Below are positions 52,815 to 63,960 of a stretch of 64,000 nt of DNA, in pieces. Every line of letters begins with the position of its first letter. The stretch's first letter is position 1. The stretch comes from Lepus europaeus (taxonomy: Eukaryota; Chordata; Mammalia; Lagomorpha; Leporidae). The notes under the pieces were generated by a model. It saw only the letters and a list, made by a program, of their open reading frames with translations. It was not told the DNA's origin and made no database searches. The DNA lies in the NCBI RefSeq assembly GCF_033115175.1, contig NC_084837.1, positions 89,586,499 to 89,650,498 on the forward strand, read 5' to 3'. Position numbers and translations under genes: made by a program.

Positions 52815-53122
52815 GGGGAGGGTGCTGTGGTGCAGCTTCTTGGGCTGCCGCCTGTGATGCCAGCATCCCATGTGGGCTCCGATTTGAGTCCAGGTTGTTC
52901 CACTTCTGATCCAGCTCCCTGCTAATGCAGTGCAAGACAGCCCAAGTCCTTGGGCCCCTGCCACCCATGAGGGAGAGCTGGATGGAGCTCCTGGCTCCTG
53001 GTGTCAGCCTGGCCCAGCCCCAGCCATTACAGCCATTTGGACACAGGAGATGGAAGCGTCTCTCTCGCTCTCTCTCTCCTTTTCAAATAAATAAATAACT
53101 ACTAAAAAAAAAAAAAAAAAAA
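52815..53122 (+). mobile_element. CSINE
   Basis: Preceded by a G-run. Ends in an A tail of about 19 bases. Confidence 0.85.
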
Positions 53123-53359
53123 GAATGCTGCTATCCAAAAAAGCAAGAGGAGGAAGAAAGACACAAGCCGACCTGCGTGCTCTGTCTCATAGGCGATACC
53201 CTACGCCAAGCCACGATGCAGCCAGTAGACCCTCGAGAGGTGCTGAGTGGACGCTGGCGCCACGGCCTGGGACGTGCCGGCCTCCGGGACCGCGAGCCAA
53301 ACACTCCCCTGGTCTGCACGAATTACCCAGTCTGTGCTCACAGCAACAGAAAATGCACT

Positions 53360-54286
53360 GGGACAGGTTGTTTGTTATTTTTTGAGGTTTAAAGAGTTCC
53401 TTGTATATTTTGGATACAAGGATACAAGTATTTTAATCAGCTCTGTGCTTGTAAATATCCTCTCCAGGCTATGGCTTTTTCATTCTCATAACACTATCTT
53501 TTGCAGAACAGAAGTTTTTAATTTCTATAAAGTCCAACTTATCAAAATTTTTCTTTCCTGAAACATGCTTTTAATACTGCATCTAAAAATGTATAGCCAA
53601 ACCCAAAGTCACTTAGCTTGTCCTCCCCCTTTCTCCTGGAAGTTTTACAGTTTTGCATTAAACATTTAGGCTGGCGATCCACTTCTATTTATGGATTTGT
53701 TTATTTATGAGACAGAGACAGATATGCAGAGGAAAAGCTCCTGGTCTACTCCCCAGATGCCCACACGGGCTGGACCTGGGTGGGGCCTCCCCCATGAACA
53801 GAAGGAACTCGAATCCTTGAGCCATCATTCTGCTTCCGGGGTGTGGCCTCGCAGAGGCTGGAGTGGGGAGCCGGAGGCCAGGCATCAGATCCATGCACTG
53901 CAAAGTGGGATACAGGGATGTTCACCCGCATCTTAACCACTACGCCACGTGTCCACCCCACAATCCACTTTTTTTTAAAAAAAGCATCATTTTTACAATT
54001 GACACTTAAAAGTGGTACATACTTATAGGATATTATATGATGGTTCAATGCACGTATACATTGCATACTGCATGAATCAGGTAAACATACCTATCACTTC
54101 GAACATCTATCATTTGTTTTTGAACACCAAACTGACTTCTCCTGTCTCTCTGGAACTCCCTTAGAGGTGTGAAGCCTGGGTCTAAATTTCTTGTTTAATG
54201 GCATCAGTTAGCCCAGTGCCATATATCGAAGAGCTTGGTCTTTTTCCATTGAATTGTTTTTGCTCCTTTGTCAAAGATCATTTGCC
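53360..54286 (-). mobile_element. L1 fragment with two SINE insertions at or in it
   Basis: Reversed L1 ORF2 region. On the plus strand: gagttccttgtatattttgg, gcagaacagaagtttttaat, ataaagtccaacttatcaaa, ccaaacccaaagtcactta. It resumes after the CSINE at 53695 and ends with words like ttttgctcctttgtcaaaga at the next CSINE (54287), after which a little L1 sequence may continue. Confidence 0.7.
53695..53958 (-). mobile_element. Old CSINE inside the L1 fragment
   Basis: Strongly diverged. Target words gatccactt (53676-53684) and aatccactt (about 53962-53970) flank it. Confidence 0.78.
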
Positions 54287-54610
54287 GGCCAGTGCCGCGG
54301 CTCACTAGGCTAATCCTCCGCCTGCAGCGCCAGTACCCCGGGTTCTGGTCCCAGTTGGGGCACCGGATTCTGTCCCGGTTGCTCCTCTTCCAGACCAGCT
54401 CTCTGCTGTGGCCCGGGAAGGCGGTGGAGGATGGCTCAAGTGCTTGGGCCCTGCACCCACATGGGAGACCAGGAGGAAGCACCTGGTTCCTGGCTTAGGA
54501 TTGGTGCAGCGCGCCGGCCGTAGCGACCATTTGGGGGGTGAACCAACGGAAGGAAGACCTTTCTCTCTGTCTCTCTCTCTCTCTCTCACTAACTCTGCTT
54601 GTCAAAAAAA
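54287..54610 (+). mobile_element. CSINE, CTGTC-A(n) subfamily, young
   Basis: Perfect 13-base target-site duplication aagatcatttgcc at 54274-54286 and 54611-54623. Confidence 0.93.
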
Positions 54611-54624
54611 AAGATCATTTGCCT

Positions 54625-55606
54625 ATTCCTGAATGTAAATTATATCTCACTAATACTGACAAAATAAAAAAAGCATGCCCAAAAACTTAAAAAATACATA
54701 TTTCCTAAAAATACAGACAAATCACGTACTGTGAACACAGTGGGGTTGTGCCACGTGTATGAAGGTGTGGAATGGATGTAGAAGAAGGAATGAATGAATG
54801 ATCAGAAGTGAGTGGCCTTACACAGGCCAGTGGTGACACTTTTGGCAGACTGATGGTGGCTATGAAACTCTCTCCTGGGCCATTTCGATAGAAACTACAT
54901 TTCCCAGCCTTCCTTGCTACTCGGTGTGACCATGTGACCACATTGTCACCAATGAGCTGTGAGCAGACGTGATTATGCAACGTCCATGCCATTTTCTTAA
55001 AGATGCCTGCTCAGAGCTCTGTCCTTGCCTGCTCACTCAGGGTCGTGATGGGAGCAGCCATGGACCCGAAACCCTGCACTGAAAACAGTGCACCGCCTCG
55101 CTCGGTGGGAGCCCGCAGGACCGTGAGAAGCCACGCACGACATGGAAGAAGCGAGAGCCTCCTCTCTGCAACGCAGTTTTCTGCACCAGCCCTGTGCTAA
55201 CTGGCAGAGTGGGGATAAAAAAGGGCTGAATGAGATCAGGAATTGTTCTGCCCCCCAAAACCCCCCTTCCCGCCCAACCCTCCCAAGATCCTCACTCTAC
55301 AAGGCTCTGACAACGCTTGTTGGCCTGGTGCCCTGGAGGCCCGCCCGTGTATTCTGGAACGGCCTTCGTTGGTATTTATGGCATTCTCTGGCCAAAGGGC
55401 ATGTATCCAAGTTCTGTTTCTGGTCCAAAAGACAGCAGTGAGCAGCCCCCTCCTACCCGCCCCTCCACCACCACCACCACCACCACCCCGCACACACATG
55501 GATTCTGGGCATACAAAGGAGAGGCGGGCAGTCTTACACAGGTGGGAGGCTTAGCCTGCACATTCGGCTAACACAAACATGTCCATCCTTCGTCATCATC
55601 TTTAAA
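54625..55606. other. Unassigned intergenic DNA
   Basis: Mixed unique sequence. It contains a CCA triplet run (about 55469-55486) and a C-rich stretch near 55250. No gene was recognised. Confidence 0.45.
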
Positions 55607-55920
55607 AAAAAAAGAAAAGGTATTTATTTGAAAGGCAGAGTGACAGAGAAAAGGGAGAAGCAGAGGGAGAGAGATCTTCCATTTGATGATTCACTCCCCA
55701 AATGCCCCCAACAGCCATTGCTGAGCCAGGCTGAAGCCAGAAGCTAGAACCTCATCCAGGTCTCCCACACGGGTGGTGGGGCCAAGCACTTGGGCCATCA
55801 CCTGCTGCCTCCCAGGCGCATTAGCAGGGAGCTGGATCAGAAGCAGAGTCGCAGAGACTCTAAGTAGCACTCTGGTATGAGATGCAGGGATCCCAAGTAG
55901 CACCATAATACCCAGTCCCA
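55607..55920 (-). mobile_element. CSINE, left arm of an inverted pair
   Basis: Complete reversed copy whose head abuts the head of a plus-strand copy at 55921. Confidence 0.85.
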
Positions 55921-56203
55921 CGGCTGGTACTGTGGTGTCGCAGCACCCCATAAGGGTGCCAGGTGCTTCCTGTTAATGGGTCTGGGAAAGCAGTGGAGGA
56001 TGGCCCAAGTCTTTGGGCCCCTGTACCCGTGTGGGAGACCTGGAGGAAGCTCCTGGCTCCTGGCTTCAGCTCAGCCCAGCTTCAGCTGTTGTGGCCATTT
56101 GGGGAGTAAACCAGCAGATGGAAGACCTCTCTCTCTCTGACTCTCCCACTCTCTTTCTCTATCTCTGTAACTCTGCCTTTCAAATAAATAAATCTTTAAA
56201 ATA
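55921..56203 (+). mobile_element. CSINE, right arm of an inverted pair
   Basis: Head-to-head with the previous copy. The region after GTGTCGCAGC is shortened by about 40 bases. Confidence 0.83.
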
Positions 56204-56245
56204 TATATACTTATTAAGATGATATGATCGTACCCAATTTTTAAA

Positions 56246-56510
56246 TTAATTTTAAAATTTACTTGAAAGGTAGAGAGACAGATACAGAGATCTCCTCGCA
56301 TGACCACAACAGCCAGGGCTGTGCCAGGCTGAAGCCAGAATAGCACCTGAACCCAGGGCTCTCGAAGGGGTGGCAGGTGTTTGAGCCATCACCTGCTGCC
56401 TCCTAAGGTGTGCATTAGCGGGAAGCTGGAGTGGAGATCGGAGTCAGGACTCCAAGCCAGGCACTCCAGCTGTGGGATGTGGGGGTTCCGGGCAGCCAAG
56501 CACCACCCCT
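56246..56510 (-). mobile_element. Old CSINE
   Basis: Diverged and internally shortened, ending GCAGCCAAGCACC. Confidence 0.72.
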
Positions 56511-56579
56511 CAGTCGTTGTGTTCTGACACTCTGCTAGAAGTTAGTCACAGCCCAGGGCCTCAAACCGAAAAGTAAGTG

Positions 56580-57000
56580 CCACAGTTAACCTTTATCACT
56601 CACAAGGTCTGCATTTTGTATTCTTTGGAGCCTTTTTGCGTCATTTTGTTTGGGCTTTGTCTCATGTAAGAGACGTATGATTGATTTCTTTTTAAAACCC
56701 AGACGGTGCCTCTTTGCCTTTTCGTAGAGGAGTTTAACTTACGTCCATGTGCTGCTTTGATGCGTGTGTTTTGTTTTTGGTAATCTTGCCTATGATTCAT
56801 GATGGTTATGATTCTATGTGCTTGCTGTTTCTTTTTTTTTTTCTCTCCTTTGATTTGCAGACTTGTTTAGTTTACTTTTATCTTGCTAGATTTGGGAGAT
56901 ATATGTTCTATTTTCAAATCCTACTAGGATTTACTTTAAGTTTTTAAAAGTATATTTTTATTTCAATGGGATTCATGTGTCTTTATTATTAAGCCTATTC
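56580..57000 (-). mobile_element. Probable L1 fragment
   Basis: T-rich plus strand with words resembling reversed L1 ORF2 (ctcatgtaagagacgtatga, ttaacttacgtccatgtgct). The frames are broken. Assignment rests on remembered similarity only. Confidence 0.5.
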
Positions 57001-57313
57001 AAGAAATATGTAACCCAACAGAAATGTCCGTATTTCTGTAATATACAAGTTTCTTTGCCTACCTTAGCAAGTTACCTCCAAATGAGACAATGCAGGCTTT
57101 ATTTGTTTTCCTTAGGAATACCATGGCAAGGAACACAGACTTGGTACAAAATAAACATGGCCTGTGCTGGCCCTTGGAGCCTGGGTCTCCTTTAGTCTCC
57201 AATCTGAATTATAGCTGATCTACTCTTAGTTTTATTAACATTTACTGATGATACAGTGATTTTTATTTTGTTTCTTGGCCTTTCTTTTTAAACCCAGTGA
57301 CTTTCGTTTTTTA

Positions 57314-57527
57314 TAAAGTTTCTTTCTTTATTTATTTGAAAGACAGAGTGATGGGAGTGGGGAGGAAGAGAGAGCGAGCGGGCTTCCATCCACAGTTCAC
57401 TCTCCACAAACCCACAGAAGCTGGGGCTGGGCTGGCCTACATACGAATCAGGAACTCCATCCGGGTCTCCCATAGGGGTGGCAGAAACCCAAGCACTTGG
57501 ACAATCACCTGCTGCCTCCCAGGTGAT
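57314..57527 (-). mobile_element. CSINE fragment, inverted pair with the next
   Basis: Keeps tail and body. Its head is replaced by the body of a plus-strand copy at about 57528. Confidence 0.75.
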
Positions 57528-57800
57528 GTCCAAATCCTGTATCAGAGTGCCTGACGGAGTCCTGCCTCCGCTCCCCATCCAACTTTCTGCTAAGGCACCT
57601 AGGAAGCATCCGATGATTGTCCAAGTGCTTGGGTTTCTGCCATGCATGTGGGAGACCCAGACAGAGTTCCTGATTCTTAGTTTAGGCCAGCCCAGCCCCC
57701 AGCTGTTGTGGGCTTGTGGAGAATTAGCCGGTGGATAGAAATCTCTCTCCCTCTCTCTGTTAGTCTCTCTCATGCTCTGCCTTTCAAATAAATAAGATAT
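57528..57800 (+). mobile_element. CSINE fragment, inverted pair with the previous
   Basis: Lacks the head. The GGTCCAAGTGCTTGGG-type body and AAATAAATAAG tail are intact. Together with 57314-57527 it can fold into a stem of about 200 bp. Confidence 0.75.
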
Positions 57801-58031
57801 TTCCTCTATCGGTAAAATTCAGAAGAAAGTGAAACTAGGTAGAAAAATCACACCTTACAGGCACCAAGATCATGCATAATCCCCCCAGTTCTTTGTGGTA
57901 CAACCATCAGGTGTGCTGGCTGAGGAGGTAAGTAGTCAATGATGTGAAACTTGGGGTAGCTCATGGTGCCAGCTACGTCTCTGTTCCTCAGGAGGGCGGG
58001 CTGCCATCCAGGAGCAAGGATGGCTTCTTTG

Positions 58032-58370
58032 GGGTTGGCGCTGTGGCATAGCAGGTTAAAGCCCCCACCTGCAGCGCTGCCATCCCATATGAGCACTGGT
58101 TCAAAACCCAGCCGCTCCACTTCTGATCCAGCTCTCTGCTATGGCCTGGGAAAGCAGTAGAAGATGGCCCAAGTCCTTGGGCCCCTGCACCTGCATGGGA
58201 GACCTGGAAGAAGCTCCTGGCTCCTGGCTTTGGATCCGTGCAGCTCCAGCCGTTGCGGCCATTTGGGGAGTGAACCAGTGGATGGGAGACCTCTCTCTCT
58301 CTCTGCTTCTCCTTCACTCTCTGTGTAACTCTGACCTTCAAATAAATAAATAAATTTTTTTTTTTAAAAA
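58032..58370 (+). mobile_element. CSINE with perfect target-site duplication
   Basis: 13-base repeat gatggcttctttg at 58019-58031 and 58371-58383. Confidence 0.93.
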
Positions 58371-58584
58371 GATGGCTTCTTTGAATGCATTGTGATTTTC
58401 CAAAATTAGTGAATTAATTACTTTCAACTTAGGAAATACTTCAGGCAATCAACAAACCACTCTACTCTCCATCTAGCTTAAAAGATAAAAACATGAGAAA
58501 TAACAATTAAGACTCCCTCTGATTAAAGTACAGCAACAAAACCCCCACAACTCCCGACTATCACTCAAGCCCAGCACATGTCAT

Positions 58585-58895
58585 TGACTTTTTATTTATT
58601 TCTCTGTTTGTTTACCTGAGAGGGAGACAGAGAAAGCTCCCATGCACTGGGTCACTCCACAAATGCCTGCAGCCATGGGAACTCGGCCGCAGCAGGGAGC
58701 CAGGAACTCAGTCCTGCTCTCGTTTGTGCACGGCGGGAACCCAGTGGTTTCCGAGCCATCAGTGCTATCTCCCAGGGTCTGCGTCAGCAGGGAGCTTCAG
58801 TCAGGAGCCAGAACAGGGACGTGAACCCAGGCACCTCACTGTGGCTCCACATATTCCTAATCAGTGTCTTCATCGCTAGGCCACATGTCTGTCCA
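58585..58895 (-). mobile_element. Old CSINE
   Basis: Highly diverged older subfamily copy, recognised by the CTCCACAAATGCCTGCAG and CATCGCTAGGCCAC blocks. Confidence 0.7.
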
Positions 58896-58938
58896 CTACT
58901 TTATTTTTAACAAATAATATTCAAAATTCAGTTGTTGA

Positions 58939-59283
58939 GGCCGGCGCCGTGGCTCAATAGGCTAATCCTCCGCCTTGTGGCGCCGGCACACCGGGTTCTA
59001 GTCCCGGTCGGGGCACCGGATTCTGTCCCGGTTGCCCCTCTTCCAGGCCAGCTCTCTGCTATGGCCCAGGAGTGCAGTGGAGGATGGCCCAAGTGCTTGG
59101 GCCCTGCACCCGCAAGGGAGACCAGGAGAAGCACCTGGCTCCTGGCTTCGGATCAGTGCGGTGCATCGGCCGCAGCACGCCGGCCGTGGTGGCCATTGGA
59201 GGGTGAACCAACGGCAAAAGGAAGACCTTTCTCTCTGTCTCTCTCTCTCAGTGTCCACTCTGCCTGTCCAAAAAAAAAAAAAA
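58939..59283 (+). mobile_element. CSINE, CTGTC-A(n) subfamily, young
   Basis: Target-site duplication aaaattcagttgttga (58923-58938) against aaaattgagttgttga (59284-59299), one mismatch. Confidence 0.92.
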
Positions 59284-59299
59284 AAATTGAGTTGTTGAA

Positions 59300-59550
59300 C
59301 TGCTATTTGTGATTTGTTACTTGGGACTATTTTGCCTCTGGTAGTGACATCCCAAAGTTGTTGCAATAAAACTCTACCTGCTGACAAAGGGCTTCTTGAA
59401 CCGTCACCCGCATCAAGGAAACAGCCCATTTTGACTTTTCCCATTGTAGGATGTTATCTCGACACTTCGTTGTTGTTGTTGAATACATACATGCAAACAA
59501 TCCAATATTCAAAAATAGAAAAGACCATACAAGAAAAGTAAGTGCACCTG
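59300..59550. other. Unique DNA, no gene seen
   Basis: Short non-repetitive spacer between two young SINEs. Confidence 0.4.
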
Positions 59551-59866
59551 GGGCCGGCGCTAAGGCACAGCGGGTTAAAGCCCTGGCTTGAAGCACTGGT
59601 ATCCCATTTGGGAGCCAGTTCTAGTCCCGGCTGCTCCTCTTCCGATCCAGCTCTCTGATATGGCCTGGGAAAGCAGAAGATGGCCTAAGTCCTTGGGCCC
59701 TTGCACCGATGTGGGAGACCTGGAAGAAGCTCCTGGCTCCTGGCTTCAGATTGGCGCAGCTCCGAGCCATTGCAACCATCTGGGGAATGAACCAACCGAT
59801 GGAAGACCTCTCTCTCTGTAACTCTGTCTTTCAAATAAAATAAATCTTTTAAAAAAGAGAAAAAAG
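59551..59866 (+). mobile_element. CSINE with long target-site duplication
   Basis: 17-base repeat aaaagtaagtgcacctg (59534-59550) against aaaagtaagtacacctg (59867-59883), one mismatch. Confidence 0.92.
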
Positions 59867-59884
59867 AAAAGTAAGTACACCTGT

Positions 59885-61313
59885 CAAATCACTCGTGACT
59901 TTTCCCAGGAGGTAGATATGGCTACAGTTTCCGAATATCCTTGAGAGATTCTACATATTCAATACACTTTGAAAGTATACATGCACATTGATGATTTTGC
60001 GCTGAAATAAACTCCTCTTTTAATTCCATTTTCCACAAGTTTTCCATGTAGACCTATGTACATCTGCATAAAGGAGAAAGGCAACCACCCTGCCTCACCC
60101 AGGGAGGAAGGAGTCTGTCTTTCTCACCAGCGACAGATGCGGAGGGAGTAAAGAGTGCGACAGGTGCGACAGGTCCAGGGAGGGCAGTGAGGCTGCTGCA
60201 CCTTCCACGCCCCACCCTTCCCGCCTTCCTGCTCCAGCAAACCTAACACGTGGCGTCTGTCGTCTTGCCTAGGAAGTCTTGCTTGGTAAGCTGTGGTCAC
60301 TAGCCAACTATTCCACCTTTCCTTTTACATCAGCATTTCACAAATCAAAAAAAAAAAAAAAAAAAAAAAGAGGAATAAGGAGAAAAAGGTGATGTAGCTA
60401 AGAGGCCCCCTGGGCTGTGCATCTCCCCAATTGTGGGCCAGGGTGGGCTGGGCGAGGCTTCGTGCGCCCACCTTGAGAGAATGAGACTCATGATCTCCAT
60501 CTCTTTCTTACCAGGGCCACTTGCACATTCCCGAAAACTCCTCTTAATAAGGAGAAAAGGCAAGCAATCAAATTATGGCAAGAACACAGGCGATGCACGG
60601 AGTTTCCTTTTGCATTTGAGAAGCAAATACAGGTGTTGTGTGAAGAAACTAAATGGTTCATGTATCGACCTCCAGTAGTGCATGCTGGATATTATTTTTC
60701 AAAGATACTGTGAATTTATTTGATTTAGAATGTAAATATCAACCTTCCAGTAGATCAAATTTAAGCAGTCATGACTAAAATTAATGGAGATGAATGAGGG
60801 GGAAGCGAACAAAATAGGAGAAAGGAAGGAAGGAAGGGAGGGAGGGGAGGAAGAGAGAGGGCAGAATAAACTTCTCTCTGAACTCGAAAGAGCTCTGGGA
60901 GCTGTAGAAACTCGGTCCTGCGGGAACTCAGAGGTCACATCCCCTCTTCCTCCCACCCTAAGGCAGGAAGCGCGCTGTCTCCTGAAATACAAGAGCGGAC
61001 TGCAGGACCTGCCGCGGCGAGGGGGCTAGGAGTACTGCAGCCCCGGCACTTCTCCAAGGCAGGTGCTCACAGAGGGTAGGGCCGGCCAGGGGCTGCTTCT
61101 CCACCCTCCTCCCACCTTCCTTCCTCCCAGTCCCGGGCACTGGGGGATAGATGGTGAAGGAGACAGGAAGAAATCCTAGCCTCATGGAATGTGACTTCCA
61201 GTGGGGCAAAAGAAACAGTAACAAAATACATTCAGAGTAAACACCAGGGAGGTGCCTGCTACAGGAGGAGCAAGAGCAAAACTGAATCAGGACTATGGAG
61301 AGGATGCAATTTG
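59885..61313. other. Unique intergenic DNA
   Basis: A 1.4-kb SINE-free stretch with a poly(A) run of about 23 bases at 60347-60369 and a GGAA-type run near 60825-60855. The centre (60540-60790) is AT-balanced and non-repetitive. No gene was recognised. Confidence 0.45.
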
Positions 61314-61600
61314 AAAAAAAAAAAAAAGTTATTTACTTATTTGAGAAACAGAGAGCTCCTATCCACTGTTTCATTCCCCCAAATGCCGCAATGGCTGGGG
61401 CTACGCCATGGCCGAAGCCAGGAGCTAGGCATTCAATCCATGTCTTCCAAGTGAGTGGCAGGAGCCCATCACCTGAGCCAGCCCCACTGCCTCCCAGGGT
61501 CTGTATTAGCAGGAAGCTGCAGCCCGGAGCCGGAGCCAGGTGTTGAACCCAAGTCCTTCACGATGTCATACAGATGTCTTCACTGCCAGGTTGAACGCTC
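61314..61600 (-). mobile_element. Old CSINE
   Basis: Diverged older subfamily copy, with its reversed tail after an A-run at 61314-61327. Confidence 0.75.
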
Positions 61601-61878
61601 CCCCCGAGAGGGTGTAATTTAAATATGGCGGTCAGGAAAGACCGCCCAAAGAAGGCGACTTGAATGGAAACAGAAGGTGGTGGGGCAGGGAGCCACACAG
61701 GTCTGCAGAAGACGAGATCCCTGGCAGAGGGAAACAAGACAGAGCTGCGTGGCCGCAATAGCCTGGCGAGCCAAACATTTAAGGCGGCTTAACGACAAGA
61801 AACAAGAGTGCTTTTTCCTTTGCCAAAGATTGAGATTGCATGGAGGATGGGGTGCATAGAAGCAACCTTAGCATTTTT

Positions 61879-62159
61879 AAAAATTTATTTTTTTTGAAAG
61901 GCAGAGAGAGAGAGAGAGAAATCTTCCAGCTGCTGGTTCATTTCCTAAAAGGCTGCCATGGCTGGGACTGGGTCAGGCTGAAGCCAGGAGTCAGGAACTC
62001 CATCCCTGTCTCTCATGTGGATAGCAGGACTCAAGCACTTGGGCCATCTTCCACTGTTTTCCCAGGTGCATTAGCAGGGAGCAGGATCAGAAGTGGAGTA
62101 GTCAGGACCCGAACCGGCACCCACAGCACCTCAAACTGGCACCCACGGCGCCGGCCCCC
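61879..62159 (-). mobile_element. CSINE with target-site duplication
   Basis: Flanked by accttagcattttt (about 61865-61878) and accgtagcattttt (about 62160-62173), one mismatch. The head includes GGCGCCGGCCCCC. Confidence 0.88.
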
Positions 62160-62310
62160 AACCGTAGCATTTTTGAAAGATAGCTCCTTAAGCCAAAGAG
62201 GAGGAAGGAACCCAATCACAGGATGGAGGGAGCATGAGCAGACAGGAGCCCACGGGAGCTTAGGGTACCCAGCTCTCTTCTGCCCACTGCTTGGGCCATC
62301 TCTGGAGGCT

Positions 62311-62340
62311 CGGGGGGTGGGGGTGGGGGTGGGGGTGGGA
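62311..62340 (+). repeat. (GGGGGT)n G-quadruplex-type run
   Basis: Five G-runs of five or six bases separated by single Ts in 30 bases, in unique DNA. Confidence 0.9.
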
Positions 62341-63365
62341 GAATGCGTTTGCACGCCCGGGGGCTGCTTGGCAACAGAGGTGGAGCAGAGCTGAGGGTCA
62401 TCACCCCGGTGCAGCTCTACACCTCTGAGCCCACCAGGCAGAACCGGCTCCGGCGAAGGCTAGGAAGAGAGGATTGGCTGCAGTCACTCTGGGGAAGTCG
62501 ACCTCCTGGTAAAAATGGGACACACAGAGGGAACAGCCAAGTCCTTGTTGGCGGCTGGCTTCAGGATGAACGGGTTCCACTCCCAGAGCCCCAGTTCTTT
62601 CGTCCCTAAAATGGGACTATCAGTAGCAGCTGTGAGACTGGCAGCCCTGAGTGATAACCATCATTACTTCGTTCTCACAGCTATCAGTGTTAAGCTTTTC
62701 TCAGCAGTGTTGTGTGTATTGCATCGTCCAAAGAATCGTCATCCGAGGGCTTGCAGTAACCAGCAGTCGGGAGGCAGCAGCTGTAGGGGTTAAGCGTGGA
62801 GGCTCAGAGCACGCGATTTTCCTGGTGTTAGGAGGTCGGCTGCCACACCACGTGGGAGCTGGAGTCCCCGCTCTGCTCCCGTTCCAGCTTCGGGAATGTG
62901 CGCGGTGGGAGGCAGCAGGTGCCGGCTCACACAGTGCAGGCAGTGGAAGAGTCCTCAGACCCCAGCCTCAGCCTAGTGCAGCCCCCGCCCCGCGGCGAGC
63001 GTGTCGGGAGTGAACCACTGGGAATTTCCGTCTATCTCAGCCTCAAGTTTCCCAAGTGAAATAATTGAATTAAACAGTCGATCCAATTAAACGAGAGCGG
63101 TGGCTTTTGCCTTTGCTGCCTGGGATGGCTGCTTCGGAGCTGTGTGCCTTCCTCGTCTTTCCAGGGACGGTAGTTGGGTACATTCTACTGCCTGGAAGGA
63201 GGCTGGATCTGGCTTTCTACAGAGCATGGGCGCTGTGCAAAGGGCCCTGGGAGCCAGGGAGGATTACCCTATCGCTACGTTACGTTAACAGCACCTACCT
63301 GGGAGGCGGCTGTGGAGTGAGCACCGCCACTATTTCACCATCACCCCCATTCTGCAGATAAGGAA
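62341..63365. other. Unique DNA, possibly with one very old SINE trace
   Basis: No gene recognised. A faint CSINE-like order of words (TTCCAGCTTCGGG, GGGAGGCAGCAGGTG, GGGAGTGAACCA) at about 62780-63015 may be a much-decayed copy. A short AT-rich patch (AAATAATTGAATTAAAC) lies at 63058-63078. Confidence 0.4.
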
Positions 63366-63369
63366 ACTG

Positions 63370-63960
63370 AGGCCCGGCGAGGCTGAGAGCCGCCGCCCCC
63401 GGGGCATGCCGTGGCCGCCGGCAGGGCTGGCACCCGGCCCCAGGGGCTGCCCAGCCCAGAGAGCTGAGACTCCCGCCCCCGCCAGCGGGCGCCCTGGGAA
63501 CGGACAGCTGGCTGCCCTCCCAGCCCCGGGGCGCCCTGGAGCCCGGCCCCCGCCGGCCCTCCCCCACCCCGGGAACAAAGTGCACTTCTGCCGCGGGAAC
63601 ATTCCAGCTACCCGAAGGCACGGCGGGCCCCGGCCGCGCCCCCCGCGCTGCCAGCCCCGCGGTGCCCCCTGCCGACCCGGCCCTGCCGGCGGGGGGACTC
63701 AGGCACCGGCTCCCGAGGGGTTCTCTGGGCGCCTTCCCACCCTGGTGCGGGGCGGGTGGGGCAGGGCGAGCGCCCAGCTCTCCGCCCGCTCCCGCCGCCC
63801 CTCGGGTCCGCTCGGATGACATCAGCTCGCGCTGTTGCTGAGAAATCAGGGCGAGTGGGCGAGGAGAGCGAGGCCCGCCGCGCTCGCACGACCCCTCTCG
63901 GCTGGGTTGGGCCCTGCGGCCTCTTTTCTATGCAGAAAGCACGCAGGTGTGCACCACACC
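63370..63960. promoter_or_regulatory. CpG island at the window's right end
   Basis: CpG- and GC-rich unique DNA with GC boxes and a CRE-like GATGACATCA at 63815-63824. No downstream exon can be seen within the window. It could be a promoter for a transcript running right, or a free CpG island of the SKOR1 regulatory domain. Confidence 0.4.

Noticed and set aside
32080-62160. Dozens of 60-110-codon frames with similar peptides (for example ending SLSLSLS)
   Set aside because: All lie in CSINE copies. The resemblance comes from the shared SINE sequence, not from a protein family.
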